The position numbers and the translations under genes were made by a program. This document shows positions 11,169 through 21,436 of a stretch of DNA of 64,000 nucleotides, one piece after another (the stretch's first letter is position 1; each line of letters opens with the position of its first letter). Under the pieces are notes generated by a model. The model did no database searches, was not told the origin of the DNA, and saw only the letters and a program-made list of their open reading frames with translations. Source of the stretch: Alternaria dauci (taxonomy: Eukaryota > Ascomycota > Dothideomycetes > Pleosporales > Pleosporaceae); contig NC_091273.1 of the NCBI RefSeq assembly GCF_042100115.1, positions 3,782,001 through 3,846,000 on the forward strand, written 5' to 3'.

Positions 11169-11911
11169 TTACAAAGCAACGACAACGCCCACAAGGACAA
11201 CACCAATAACAGCACCCATCCCCACCGTAACCTGTCCACCAGCCCCCGTACTCGAATCACCAGTGGTACTCGCACTCGCAGCAGCAACCTGCAAACCATA
11301 CACAGTCGACGTCGCCACCGTCCCATTAGTCGTCGCAGTAACAACGCTCGTTGCCGTCGTCGAAGCCGAACACGCACTCCAGCTCGTCCACGGTGCAGAA
11401 CTACTCCAGGGTCCTGCAGTCCAGCCAGGCCAGTCCGACGGGGGACATGCGCTGCCTCCCCACCATGCTGTCCAAGGGCCGTTGCGCCAGTCTGAACGCG
11501 TGGACCAGTCGCTGTACGGACCGTAGTTTGAGGTGCCCCAGGGGCCGGGGCCGTCGGGACCTAGACAGTGGTTTTAGCAATTGATCTCAGGGTTCCGATT
11601 GATGAGGGTTATTTACCTCCCCAGCGTCCTCCTGGTCCTCCAGGTCCGCCTGGGCCGTGCGGTCCTCCTGGTCCCCAAGGCCCTTGGCCGGGTCCGTAAC
11701 TACCGGTTGGCCAGGGCGCCGCAGTTAGGGTCGATGGGATTTTGCCCTCGGAGAGAAGCGATTCGTAGATTGAGGACCACTTTGCTGGATCGGAAGAAGC
11801 CCATGGTGGTCCGGAGCCGTACCAAGGGTCGGTCGATGTAGGCGCAGGTGTTGTGCTCTGCGCAACGAGGGGCGCAACAAGCGCTGTGATGGCGGCCAAG
11901 GTGAACTTCAT
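11169..11911 (-). CDS. Trp/Gly/Pro-rich secreted protein, probably GPI-anchored
   Basis: Exons 11911-11617 and 11560-11169 give a 228-aa protein, joined in phase 1. The start chosen is the ATG giving MKFTLAAITALVAPLVAQS, a standard signal peptide; the frame is open further upstream but without benefit. The mature protein has a Gly/Pro collagen-like stretch (GPGGPHGPGGPGGPGG) at the junction. A Trp-rich segment follows with repeated DWST, DWRN, PWTAWW and DWPGW motifs and two Cys, then a Ser/Thr-rich stalk. It ends in a Gly plus hydrophobic tail (GMGAVIGVVLVGVVVAL), the usual GPI-attachment signal. It is likely a cell-wall or surface protein. I do not recognise a named family. Confidence 0.78.
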
Positions 11912-13407
11912 GTTGTCGGAATTGGTGTCCCAAGTTTGCCTTTTCGTATTCAAAATATGGTAGCCGTTATGTCGTGAAAACGTGGTGATAGTCCAGAATG
12001 TGTAGTGACTCGCTTTTGTGGAACGATGCTAAGCCTTGTCACATCAAAGTCGCACTTGTATCTTCCTATCTCCAGGAAAAAAGTTTCCACACGCGAACGC
12101 GCCAGCATTCAAATACCCCAAGGCACGATATACGCGGCCTACGCGCTTATTGGACGCCATCGAAGCTCACCCTCCCCTCCGTCATAGAGAAAGCGCCCGG
12201 AGGGGGCCCGCGAGGCTCAGCTGAGGATAATCCGCCAACTCCACACGCCTACACTGGATCGCCAGGCTAGGACGAGCTGCAAAGAAGCGTATGATCAGAG
12301 ATGACAAGCAACAACGCTTACAGGGCTTACGCGTCTGAAAACCGTATGCGCGTATGGTCTCGGCAGTCTTGCGGGCACGCAAGCGTCATTGGCATGGTGG
12401 TGATGCAGGGTCAAACCTCCCAGCCTTGTGGAGTACGCAAACAGGCGAACAAAACCTGAGGAAACGACCAGATTGGTTGATGCTAGCTTGGAATACATGC
12501 AATTGGGTAAGTGGGATTTCGAAAGATGATCTTGTGACTATAAACAGAAAGGGCGGCGTGAGACAAGCGTGCGACGTGCTTTTTCGGAGAATGAGGTGGG
12601 GAGAAAACGCGGAGAAAGGTGCAGTTGTGTCACCGCGCATGCATATGTCAGTTATTGACAATGCCTGCTTCGCAGCATCAGAAGAATTTCCAAAAGCAGG
12701 CGTGTTACAGGTTGTCGGTGGTTCTGGTTCTTGAGTAGGTTCCACATCTGACGACGCAGTGAACAACTGGTAAATTGAGGTTGAGTGAGGATCATACTCC
12801 AACGAACGCTGCTGGCAGCCCGACCGTCGATCATCGGCATAAACGGAGACGCGAGCACCGATGAGATGCTTACTCTGACAACACCATCGCGGCTCGATTA
12901 CATATAGGCACAATTCCTGTGCGATAGCATACGCGTCCTGTCGGTTCTAGAAGTGAGTACGTTGTCGTCGCGCTGAGTCACGATCTGCCAAGTGCGCAAG
13001 CTTGCATCTTCACATGCTGGGCATCATATGACGATATCCACCCAACTTCTTCATTTCGGGAGAGGCTACTGCGCTGATACAAAGCAGACACCTGGAAGCA
13101 TGTCTGTATTCGAAGATTGTAAGTGCCATAATGTGCTGGACTGCATATGCATGGCTGCTTTCCACTTGGGGATGATAGGCCATGTCCCATGTAACGAGTG
13201 TTGCGTATGTGCTGTGTGAGCGCAAGGCTTCTGCAGACTAGATCTTGCAGAGATGTTCAGCGAACTGCCACTTCACATCTCGGCATTCATGATCTGTTGT
13301 TATGGTCCACACGTCTCTCGAGAGCACACAGCTGACAAGTCAGGGCACGGGGATATGTCTTCCATGATCGTATTGGTATATTCTTCGCATCGGCTTTCCA
13401 CATCCGC
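11912..13407. other. Intergenic region, no convincing gene
   Basis: This holds the upstream region of the GPI-type gene and the 3' flank of the AP-1 mu gene. Frames at 12386-12913 (minus) and 12354-12734 (plus) overlap each other, lack domains and have no splice-supported start. I see nothing else. Confidence 0.5.
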
Positions 13408-14949
13408 CTAGTTCACGTCGGGTAACCGCACAGCGATGTCGCCCGACTGTGTAATGTATCGCACCCACGGCAGCGATGGGTATTGCAGCTGAACGCATGT
13501 TAGTGATCGCACCCTCAACTGCGAAGTGACTTGCACTTACCTTGGGCTCGATGATCTTGAGATACCGCACTTGGATACCTGACGTGGTAAAGTACGGGAT
13601 CTCAAACTTGACGTTGATGGGCCTCTTCGCCTTTCCGCCGCCAACACCTCCCATGCTGCCTCCGAAGCCTCCCATCATACCACCGCCCTTCTCGTCGTCG
13701 CCACGCACAGATGGCAGACCAAGCTCGGCGCGCATGAGAAACTCCTTGCCGCCACCAAATTGCTTAATCTTCCATACTATGGATGAGGTCTCAGGTGCAT
13801 AGTGCACGGTACCGATGTTTGTTCGGAAGCGAGGTGTGTCTGCGTCCTCGGGGACGGGTATCGAGATCTGCACGTTGTTCGCGGTGCTTCGTCGCTTAAA
13901 CTGTGCTCGTGCCTACAAGATGTCAGCCTACTAGATGCATGGCTTCAGCGGTCCACCTACCTTCAACATGTATTCGATCCTGCTGCCTGAATGACTCTCC
14001 ACAATACACTCTACCCAGATGAGGGGCTTGACTTGTGTGTTCAGTCGGTAGCTCATAAGCTCGAATTCGCCATCTGGCGGAATGAAGCTGATTGTCCGGT
14101 CGTTCTCGAATCTCGATAGTCGCACACACTGGTGGAACTTGACATCCTCCATCTCAACGGCCTTTCCTCGTGTAGCCCTACCGGTGGTCTCAAACATGGC
14201 TTTGTCGTTCAGACCTAGTCGCAACTCAGGCATACCAGATAGGTAGCACTTCATCTTGACAGCACCCAGAATCTCAGATCGTAGCACGCTGCCGGTCGCG
14301 GAAACGAGAAGGTTGAGCGATTCGATGACATCGAGGAAGACTTCGTTTTTGCGGTACCGGATACCCTCACTTCGCCAGCTGACGGCGTTTGTGACTGCGA
14401 TGGGTGGCCGTGCGATCTCGAGCTTGTGCGACTCTTGTGTGATGTATCTGCACAGACATGGTGTTAACATGTATCCACATGACAGTTTCAGAGTAGAGCA
14501 TACTCTTGTAGAATCTTGGTCTCTGTTGTCTGTGGGTAGCCAAAGTCCATCATCTCATCGAGCAACTCGTAGATGACGACAAAGTTGTCTCTTATACTCT
14601 CTTCCTCGAGCTCCTTGAAGTACTCGGTAAAGACCTCGACAATCTTGTGGAGGAACAGGAGAATCTCGGCGGCATTGGTGTTTCGCTTGGTCAGGGCGAG
14701 GAGGTAGAGGTTGTTGTGGCGGATGTAGAGGTAGTTGATGCCTTCGCTGGAGAAGCATGGTGGAACTGCCGAGCTCTCGTCTTCGGCCTCGCTCAGCAGA
14801 ATGGGGAACTTCTCGACGGCGGACATGGGAATGTCTCCCCGGTAGTTGCGCGCCAGAAGGGTCTAAGCAGTAGTCAGTAGGTAGCCGTTGCAGCCACTTG
14901 ACCGCCATACCTTGCCCTTCAGGTCGAGAAAGAAGACCGCCGACGCCAT
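13408..14949 (-). CDS. APM1: AP-1 clathrin adaptor complex subunit mu
   Basis: This is the medium chain of the AP-1 adaptor, which sorts cargo into clathrin vesicles at the trans-Golgi network and endosomes by binding tyrosine signals. Five exons (14949-14911, 14862-14504, 14447-13961, 13912-13541, 13488-13408) give 445 aa, the usual length. The first exon codes MASAVFFLDLKGK and continues as TLLARNYRGDIPMSAVEKFP, the longin-like domain (1-140). The mu homology domain starts near AVSWRSEGIRYRKNEVFLDVIESLN and runs to KIIEPK, LPWVRYITQSGDI and the C terminus. A Gly-rich insertion (about residues 371-393) interrupts the domain between ELGLPS and KRPINVKFEIPYFTTSGIQVRYLK. The call is firm. Confidence 0.96.
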
Positions 14950-16165
14950 TGTGAGGGATTATGAGTGTTGCGAAGAGTAGAAGAGGCGTAATCAGCTACC
15001 GGGTCATGGTGCGCAAGAAAAGGGCGATCGAGGGGTATACGTGCTATGTCCTTGTCGCGTCTCGGTGATGCCAGAGTAATTGCGGCTCTTCCCGCCCCGC
15101 CAAGACCTTTCCGCCCTACAGCCCTTTCCGCTGTCCAACACCACGCTCATTTCTCCACATACCACCTGCCGTACTCATACGCCTAATGAATTGCAACAGG
15201 CATCGCCGCCAGCACAACCGGTGTTAGGTAGACGGTGATAATGGTGCTTCACCTGGATCGATTCTTACCTCCTCCATCTCAAAGGAGGCATCGCCCGACC
15301 CATGGGGAGACACGATCAGACCCGCAGTGATCCCATGTATGTGCTAATACCTGGAAGATGCGTCCCTGAAGAGCCTATTTTGGAAGAATGCGCTGTATGA
15401 TTCCGCTGTAAAACTTCTGGAGTCAAAGTTTTCATTCGCATGGCAGCTGGGACTAGAAGCAGCGACTCCAGGCGGGCCGGTGTGGGGAAGACGGGACTCG
15501 TGATGAAGGGGTGGAGATGGTAAGCAGACCATGGTCAACGGGTCGCAAAGCCACAATAAATGCTAACACCGAAAAAATGCTTCGAGTCGTATACAGACAC
15601 TGTACATTTACTCTTTGCTCCCGTTGTGTGAACGCCTTCACGTCCCGAGCTCCCTATGTTACGCCTTCAAATGATATACCAGCACTGCTTGACCTGTGGG
15701 GCAGATCCGCGAGCAGCATACCAGGCCAGGCCAGCCTGATTCATACGATATAGAATTACCAGGGGATGAAGCCTCTCGTATATATATCACCCAACTTTCG
15801 TCAACTCAGAGCGTCACATCAGAGCAAGGTCATGATGAGCGAAGATATAGTGTCAACGACCTCAGCCACGCTCTCATTACACACGCAGTCAACGAAACGT
15901 CTAGGGCTCCTTCGAATCTGGATGCTGCGCTGTACGGGGCAGATGGTCCGACCCAAGTGAGTCAAGAAGTCTCGCCACGGCGCCCAAAGAAGGTCTAAGA
16001 CATTTTGACACCCACACCCAGTGTCCCCCTGAATAGTCTTGCATTCACATCCCAGCCCGTGCCAACGCAAACACCGATGCTTCCTGATCTGCGACATCCA
16101 GAGATTACGTAGGGCTCGATCGCATTACCGATCGACGGGCACGGTCGCACGATCCCATCAACCTT
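14950..16165. other. Intergenic region, no supported gene
   Basis: This is the upstream region of the AP-1 mu gene and beyond. A frame at about 15717-15955 (DSYDIELPGDEASRIYIT) ends close to a GTGAGT donor at 15958 and could be an exon of the hypothetical gene to its right, but the phases I tried do not join cleanly. Nothing else is visible. Confidence 0.4.
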
Positions 16166-16489
16166 ATGGAGGACCGCCTTAACCTATGCAACATTTATGC
16201 ATTTATCCCACGACTAGCATTCTACAATGCCCGCCTGAATAGCATACCATTAGAGGATCACTTGAAGGACTTCGGTATAGCCCGTGAGGCAATCGGCATT
16301 ATCGTGAATTTCAAACTTGACCAGGGGCTGAACGACACCAAGATACGCATTCACGAGGAAAATTATAAGATTCAAGCATCATTCTCGGGGGTCTTGGAGC
16401 TGGAATGGGTCTGCCTGACAATACCTATTACCAAGCTTTCAACAAAGACAGGACTCAAAGGAGATGTAGTGCATAATTTGCGGCAGTGA
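16166..16489 (+). CDS. Hypothetical protein or terminal exon
   Basis: An open frame of 107 aa starts at ATG 16166 and ends TGA. The frame is also open upstream as far as a GTAG acceptor near 16110 (LDRITDRRARSHDPINL), so this may be the last exon of a longer gene whose 5' part I could not resolve. The protein is a mixed alpha/beta-looking sequence (LEDHLKDFGIAREAIGIIVNF) without a membrane segment or known motif. I do not recognise it. It could be a gene remnant. Confidence 0.35.
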   Translation: MEDRLNLCNIYAFIPRLAFYNARLNSIPLEDHLKDFGIAREAIGIIVNFKLDQGLNDTKIRIHEENYKIQASFSGVLELEWVCLTIPITKLSTKTGLKGDVVHNLRQ

Positions 16490-17099
16490 GCTCAGTTCGG
16501 ACCATCTAGTGAATGTTTCTTGCCTTCAGGACTACTGATATGCATGGCTCGGGTACTAGAATTACGCTGTTTAGGAGGCTAGCCATACGTGTCCGTACTG
16601 TCGAACCGAGATGTTTTCTAAGCCCAGGTTTCGCTCCAAGCGCTTTGACGGCGCGCGCAACTGTGGGGTAGAGACAGATCGTCTTGATTCGCTTATGTTA
16701 TGGACAAATTGTATTGAGAAGTCTGCGCTTTGGTTCAAAGCCGAGTTGGCGATGCAGTGGTTGCATGATCAGAGACAGAAGGCTCATTACTGGCTGCGAA
16801 CTAAGTCAACATATTGTTTCTTCGGAGATGGGTCGACAACGACACTTTACTAGCTAGTCATCCATATGCTCGATTCAGACAACAATTCAAGAACATGAAG
16901 CGCAACAGGCACCAATCACGTGCGCAGTGCAAACGGGCTGCCCCACTCACCCGGGTGATCGCTTCTATACCTAGGTACTTGCATCGTAGCAAACGCCGGT
17001 AATGTGGTCCACCTACAGTATCGACCTTCCCAACTTCCACTCCACTCCTAAAATCGCTGGTAGCGTTACGCCGTAGGCGATCCCAACGAGTGCGCAATC
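16490..17099. other. Upstream region of the RING gene
   Basis: The small frame at 16611-16853 has no domain and no start context. I see nothing else here. Confidence 0.45.
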
Positions 17100-18576
17100 A
17101 TGTCTTCCGAAGCCGATGATTGGGTTCCGCCGATAAGCCATGCGCCGGCAAGTGCAGAAGGTATGTTGTACGAAGGAACTGGTTTCTTTCCGTCGTGCTC
17201 CTCTGAGGTTGTGTTGGCAAAGGTGCGCTAGAGGTATTCGCTGTACATTTTGTCACAAGACTTGCAGAATACTACAGTTGTGTACCTTAAGGGTACCTAC
17301 TCTTCGGGTACAAGGATACAGCTTATAGTACCTGTGCCTCAGAAACACGCACACCCAGTGCATCCAGGCTTTCCGATCACTCAGATTTTTGCTAACGATT
17401 GCAGTATACCAACGCGTTTGTTCCCGTATGCGTAGCCTGCGAGGCTTGCGCAAGTTCGGACAGGACCGTAAGAAAACTAAGCGTGCACTTCCCCGAGCGA
17501 CTGCAGAACTTCGTAAGCTTGAGCAGCAGCACTTTCCGAGTCCGGTTCACACTTCTCGTCTCGCAAGCATGAGCGATGGAGAGGTCGATCAAGAAGCCGA
17601 GGCGGCACGACTGTGGCTACTGGGAATACTCAAATGCCAGGACAGAGTCATGAGCCGGCAGCACGAGCTGGGGATGTTCAGACGTGCCGTCGAGAAAGAG
17701 ATGAATGATCGACAAGAGGACTGGACTGATATAGAACGTCTCTACATGGCACTTACAGACCGTGATCTTGCGACATCGGAGGAGCGATTGCGAGCAACGT
17801 TCATGGTCGTGTTCCATTTCAACTATGCTGGACGTCGAAATGATGTCAGTGAAGCAGGCGCGAAACTGACCGAGCGTCTTCAACGTTCATCTGGCATGGA
17901 TGCCCAGTTACTTGAGACGCGCGAGCGCATCGCTCAAAGGACTGAGCTCATGGAGGTTGACGATTTTGCGTGCGCCATTCCACTTACTCTGCTTGTCCAA
18001 ACGGCTAACAACGCTTCCATTGTCGACGATAATGACGGCTGCTGTCCCATCTGCCAAAACTCATACACTTCCCATGCGGATCGCCCCATCGAAGAGCTAT
18101 TGGCCGACTATCCTGTACGAATCAAGTACTGCGGTCACATTGTTGGGAAGGCTTGTCTCGAGCAGTGGATGAGAACACCAAAGATAGAAGAAGCGAAATA
18201 TCCATTTCGCACCTGTCCGCACTGTCGCACCAAAATCGAAGGCGTGAAATCACCTCCGGTGCCTGAGGGACTGTTGACTTATTTGAAGACCGACCGACGA
18301 GCCATGGAAACAGTACGAGAACTAACGTACGGGTACGATATGGATCTGGAAGAGTGTCTCGGCGCCATCAGCGCTTGCATGAGCGAGGAGATCTCCTGCA
18401 TACAGCTGTTATCCGAGGTCAAATGGACAGAGAACGAAAAGAAGGACAAGCGTGTCTTGGAGGATAAGCTCGCGAGTCTGAGCAAGGAGAAGTGGGCCTG
18501 GGGGTTCAGAGGAGACGGAATCTGGGCGAAGCTGAGAGCGGAGTGGATGGACAGCGGGATCGTCCGGAAGGGCTGA
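17100..18576 (+). CDS. RING-type zinc finger protein, putative E3 ligase
   Basis: The main exon has no ATG near its 5' end, so upstream exons are needed. A consistent model is 17100-17222, 17268-17292 and 17405-18576 (439 aa); the third exon is firm and the first two are tentative, with a 45-base first intron. A RING-like motif lies at about residues 261-323: CPIC, a long spacer, KYCGH, GKACLEQW and CPHC. The position after CGH where a fifth ligand is expected holds Gly (CGHIVGKAC), a variant I have seen in fungal RING proteins. The rest is helical and charged, with no other domain. It probably acts in ubiquitin transfer, but no partner or substrate is evident. Confidence 0.72.
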
Positions 18577-19400
18577 GGAGAACCATAGTAGTGCGTCCGC
18601 ACGTCGCCGAACATTCTTCGTTCCTGCTTACCCAAATTTTCAGCGGAAGACCTCAGTATAGCCTCGGACGAGAATATGAGGATCTCGTAGGTATCCTGAT
18701 AGGGCAGAACTAGCTGCCAGTAGTTTCTAGCTCTTAGCTCCTGAGGCAGTGCAAGCTGATGAGGCATTTTCTATCAACACATCTCAGCCTCTTTAGAGCA
18801 TCTATCCGGCTTCACGAGGAAGCTCGCTCAATTGCCAAGCATTGATAGATCGACAAACCAAATGTTAAAAACAACGCATCACGAGGGCGGAGTTATCCGC
18901 ATGCTCGAATATCGCGCATAGATCCGGGACTGTCGAGCGTAGGTTCGTTGAAAACGGAGGTTCTGTGAAGATGCAGCGACGGACCAGATTAACAGGTACA
19001 CGTTTGCTTATTCATATATAATTTCCAGGCCGAACCGCGTTCTCCATGCAGGTCACGACGTCACGTGTCCCACTATTGCCCACGTTCCCCACGCTCTAGA
19101 CTGCCCAACAGCTGCACATTTGCGCATCACAATGATCCAGGCAATTGAGGCTGAGTGCATAAACCAATAGAATGCGGCGCGGGCAGTCCCTTGATTGGTT
19201 CCGCTTTATGCACGTTCGGAGGGCAGATGACGTAGTAGCTGTGATGGTCGCGTGTGCCGCAGCTCATGGCCACCTTGGGAGTTGCTGGGCATTGCTTGGC
19301 CTATGACGAGGTACAATTGATGTAAAAACAAACACTGGGCGCTGAACTATCATTATCACATCCCACGCGGAAACTCATTCATTCAGAAAAAAAATCAACA
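18577..19400. other. Upstream region of the PP2C gene
   Basis: This region holds CCAAT boxes within an inverted repeat (listed separately), a GACGTCACGTG element at 19049-19059 combining CRE-like and E-box cores, and TGACGTA at 19228-19234. These suggest bZIP and CCAAT-binding factor control of the phosphatase. No gene is visible. Confidence 0.5.
19155..19213. promoter_or_regulatory. Inverted-repeat CCAAT element
   Basis: GTGCATAAA (19155-19163) directly followed by CCAAT (19164-19168) is mirrored by ATTGG (19194-19198) and TTTATGCAC (19205-19213). The 9-base outer arms are perfect inverted repeats and both inner boxes are CCAAT motifs in opposite orientation. The element lies 190-245 bases before the PP2C ATG. 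Binding by the HAP/NF-Y complex is plausible; the outer arm could recruit another factor. Confidence 0.5.
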
Positions 19401-20627
19401 ATGAGCGTTAACATTATCGACGTTGGTGTTAGCAGTGTGCGTAATGTGCCCCTTGCATACGCCCGCCTTCTAGATGCCGCTTGTCCCGAGCAGCGACCGA
19501 GAGTCTCCGCTGACATTTTCCCCACAGGTTCTGGGGGCGCGAGAAGACCAAGAAGATCGTTATATTACCCTGCCACCAGGTTCAATCAAGTCACGGAAAG
19601 ACCTTGCTCTCTTTGCCGTTTATGATGGCCAGTAAGTGGCGTCGCATCCCACCAAATCATGACTTCAGGCTAACTTTTGGATCACAGTGGGGGTACAGCG
19701 ACTGTTAACTACGTTGCGGAGCATCTCCACACACATCTCGAACAATATCTCAGCAACCCCAAGGCATCAAATGCGGCCGAGTACAAGCATGCGATACAAT
19801 GTGCCCTTAAAGCCGTAGATCACGATCTCGACCGCGACAACCTCGACGGAGGCTCAACCGTCTCTCTCGTGCTCATCGACACCAAGCAAAACTTGCTCAT
19901 AGAGGCCAATCTAGGCGACAGCCATGTCTTCTTCGCAGATCACGAGCCACAATCTCCGCAATCCTTATCGCCGCAATCCCCCACACGGGCTGACTCCAGC
20001 ATGGGTTCTATAGGCTGGAACGTGGAGGCTCTAAGCGTGGAGCATGCACCCGACAGCCCATTGGAGAAGAGGAGAATAGAAGATTCAGGTGGGGAGATAA
20101 ATTACCGATCCGGTATTGCGCGCATTGGTGGCGTGAGTATGTCACGCGCGCTGGGCGATTTGGACTACAAGAAGCCTCGTGTCAATCGTCTAGCGGGTCA
20201 CGACCTGTCAGATCTGGCTGGTGTAGAAACAGGTCTTGCTCCAGGAAGGACTGCGATTCATGATTTGGTATCAAACAAAGCGCATTTCACCGTTCGGGCT
20301 TTGCGGGGACAGTCACTTATACTTCTCGCTTCAGACGGCGTTGGTTCAGCGAAAGAGGCAGAGGAATGCACAAGGCTAGCAGTCGACGGGTGGCAGGCCG
20401 GAAAGGAGGCGAAGCAGATTGCCAGCGAGCTGACTTCAAGAGAGAGCAACATGAAGGGTGCGGACAACTGTACCGTCGTCGTGATTGTGTTGGATACAGA
20501 GAGCAAGGGGCGCAGGAGTATAGATGGTGGGAGGAGGAGTATGGACATCGCTATGGAAGGCAGCGGATCCAGAAGAAGAAGACGATCAAGTATCGCCAGT
20601 TTGAAGGACTGGATACGAGACCGCTAG
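19401..20627 (+). CDS. PP2C-family Ser/Thr protein phosphatase
   Basis: This metal-dependent protein phosphatase (PPM/PP2C) has exons 19401-19436, 19528-19631 and 19688-20627 (359 aa). The first exon codes only MSVNIIDVGVSS, and the second begins VLGAREDQEDRY, the first metal-binding motif. DGHGG (45-49) is formed across the second intron, which confirms the join. Further motifs are GGSTVSLVLID, GDSH (123-126, usually GDSR), SRALGDLDYKKP, LLASDGVGSAKEA and DNCTVVVIVLD. The C terminus is basic and Ser/Arg-rich, perhaps regulatory. No membrane segment is seen, so it is likely cytosolic or nuclear. The fold call is secure; the pathway is unknown. Confidence 0.9.
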
Positions 20628-20722
20628 GCGTTCGGCATGATCTTAGAACTTCGTGAAGAAATTGGGAGATTCATCAATTCGCTTGAAAGAAGATGGATAA
20701 GGTTGGCCTGATTGGCTTGATA

Positions 20723-21160
20723 TCATGTAGCAAAGGCGTTCCGGCTGAAATACGAAGCGTTCCATACCGGATCACCATGACACCAAAATATCAGTGCCAT
20801 TAAAAGCACGCTGAGAATTGAGCAGCAGTACGCGATCTTGCAACGCCACGGCCAGTCGATCAAACTGATTCCAATACCAGCCGCCCATGTCAACCAGTTC
20901 CGCTCTCTGTTTCCCACTACATTACGATATAGAACCTGCCATCCGCCATGTTGATGCATTCCTTCCCCAGTCTCAGCGCTGGTCGCATCACACTTGTTCC
21001 TGAACCCAGCCTCTTCGAAAAGAGTCTCCAACGAAATCTCCTCTTTCTCCATTCTTCTATACTTATTTTGCTCGAGATTTTCACAGGCTTCTGCAAGACG
21101 AATGCCGCTTCTGTCGTGCTGAGAGTAGCATCGAAATGCAAGGTTTGTTGGCTCGGTCAT
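20723..21160 (-). CDS. Hypothetical single-pass membrane protein
   Basis: The open frame from ATG 21160 gives 145 aa (starting MTEPTNLAFRCYSQHD). A charged N-terminal half is followed near the C terminus by one hydrophobic segment (YCCSILSVLLMALIFW, about residues 110-126). The frame is open upstream of this ATG without another ATG, so an upstream exon is possible. It converges with the PP2C gene, with 95 bases between stops. No family is recognised. Confidence 0.5.
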   Translation of the reverse strand: MTEPTNLAFRCYSQHDRSGIRLAEACENLEQNKYRRMEKEEISLETLFEEAGFRNKCDATSAETGEGMHQHGGWQVLYRNVVGNRERNWLTWAAGIGISLIDWPWRCKIAYCCSILSVLLMALIFWCHGDPVWNASYFSRNAFAT

Positions 21161-21436
21161 GGTTTGTAATGTTTTGAGTATACGGAGCGTACGATTGGGG
21201 TTTTGATGTAGCGAAGATCTATGTAACAATGGTTACGAGTGGTGAAGCAAGGCTTAGGCGCGCAATTCGCATTGTATTAATACTCGGCCTACAGAGGAAG
21301 CACAGTGAAGCTGATATTTGCAGCTCTCACTCTCAAACGAGGAAGTAATTTCACCAGTCGCTCTCCTCTCTTAACATTTTCTAAATTTTCCACTCTTCCT
21401 TTCCCTCCAAGCTCCACTCTCGCTTCCCGCCCTACA

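Noticed and set aside
12386..12913. 175-aa minus-strand frame
   Set aside because: There is no domain, no ATG in good context and no splice logic, and it overlaps an equally open plus-strand frame.
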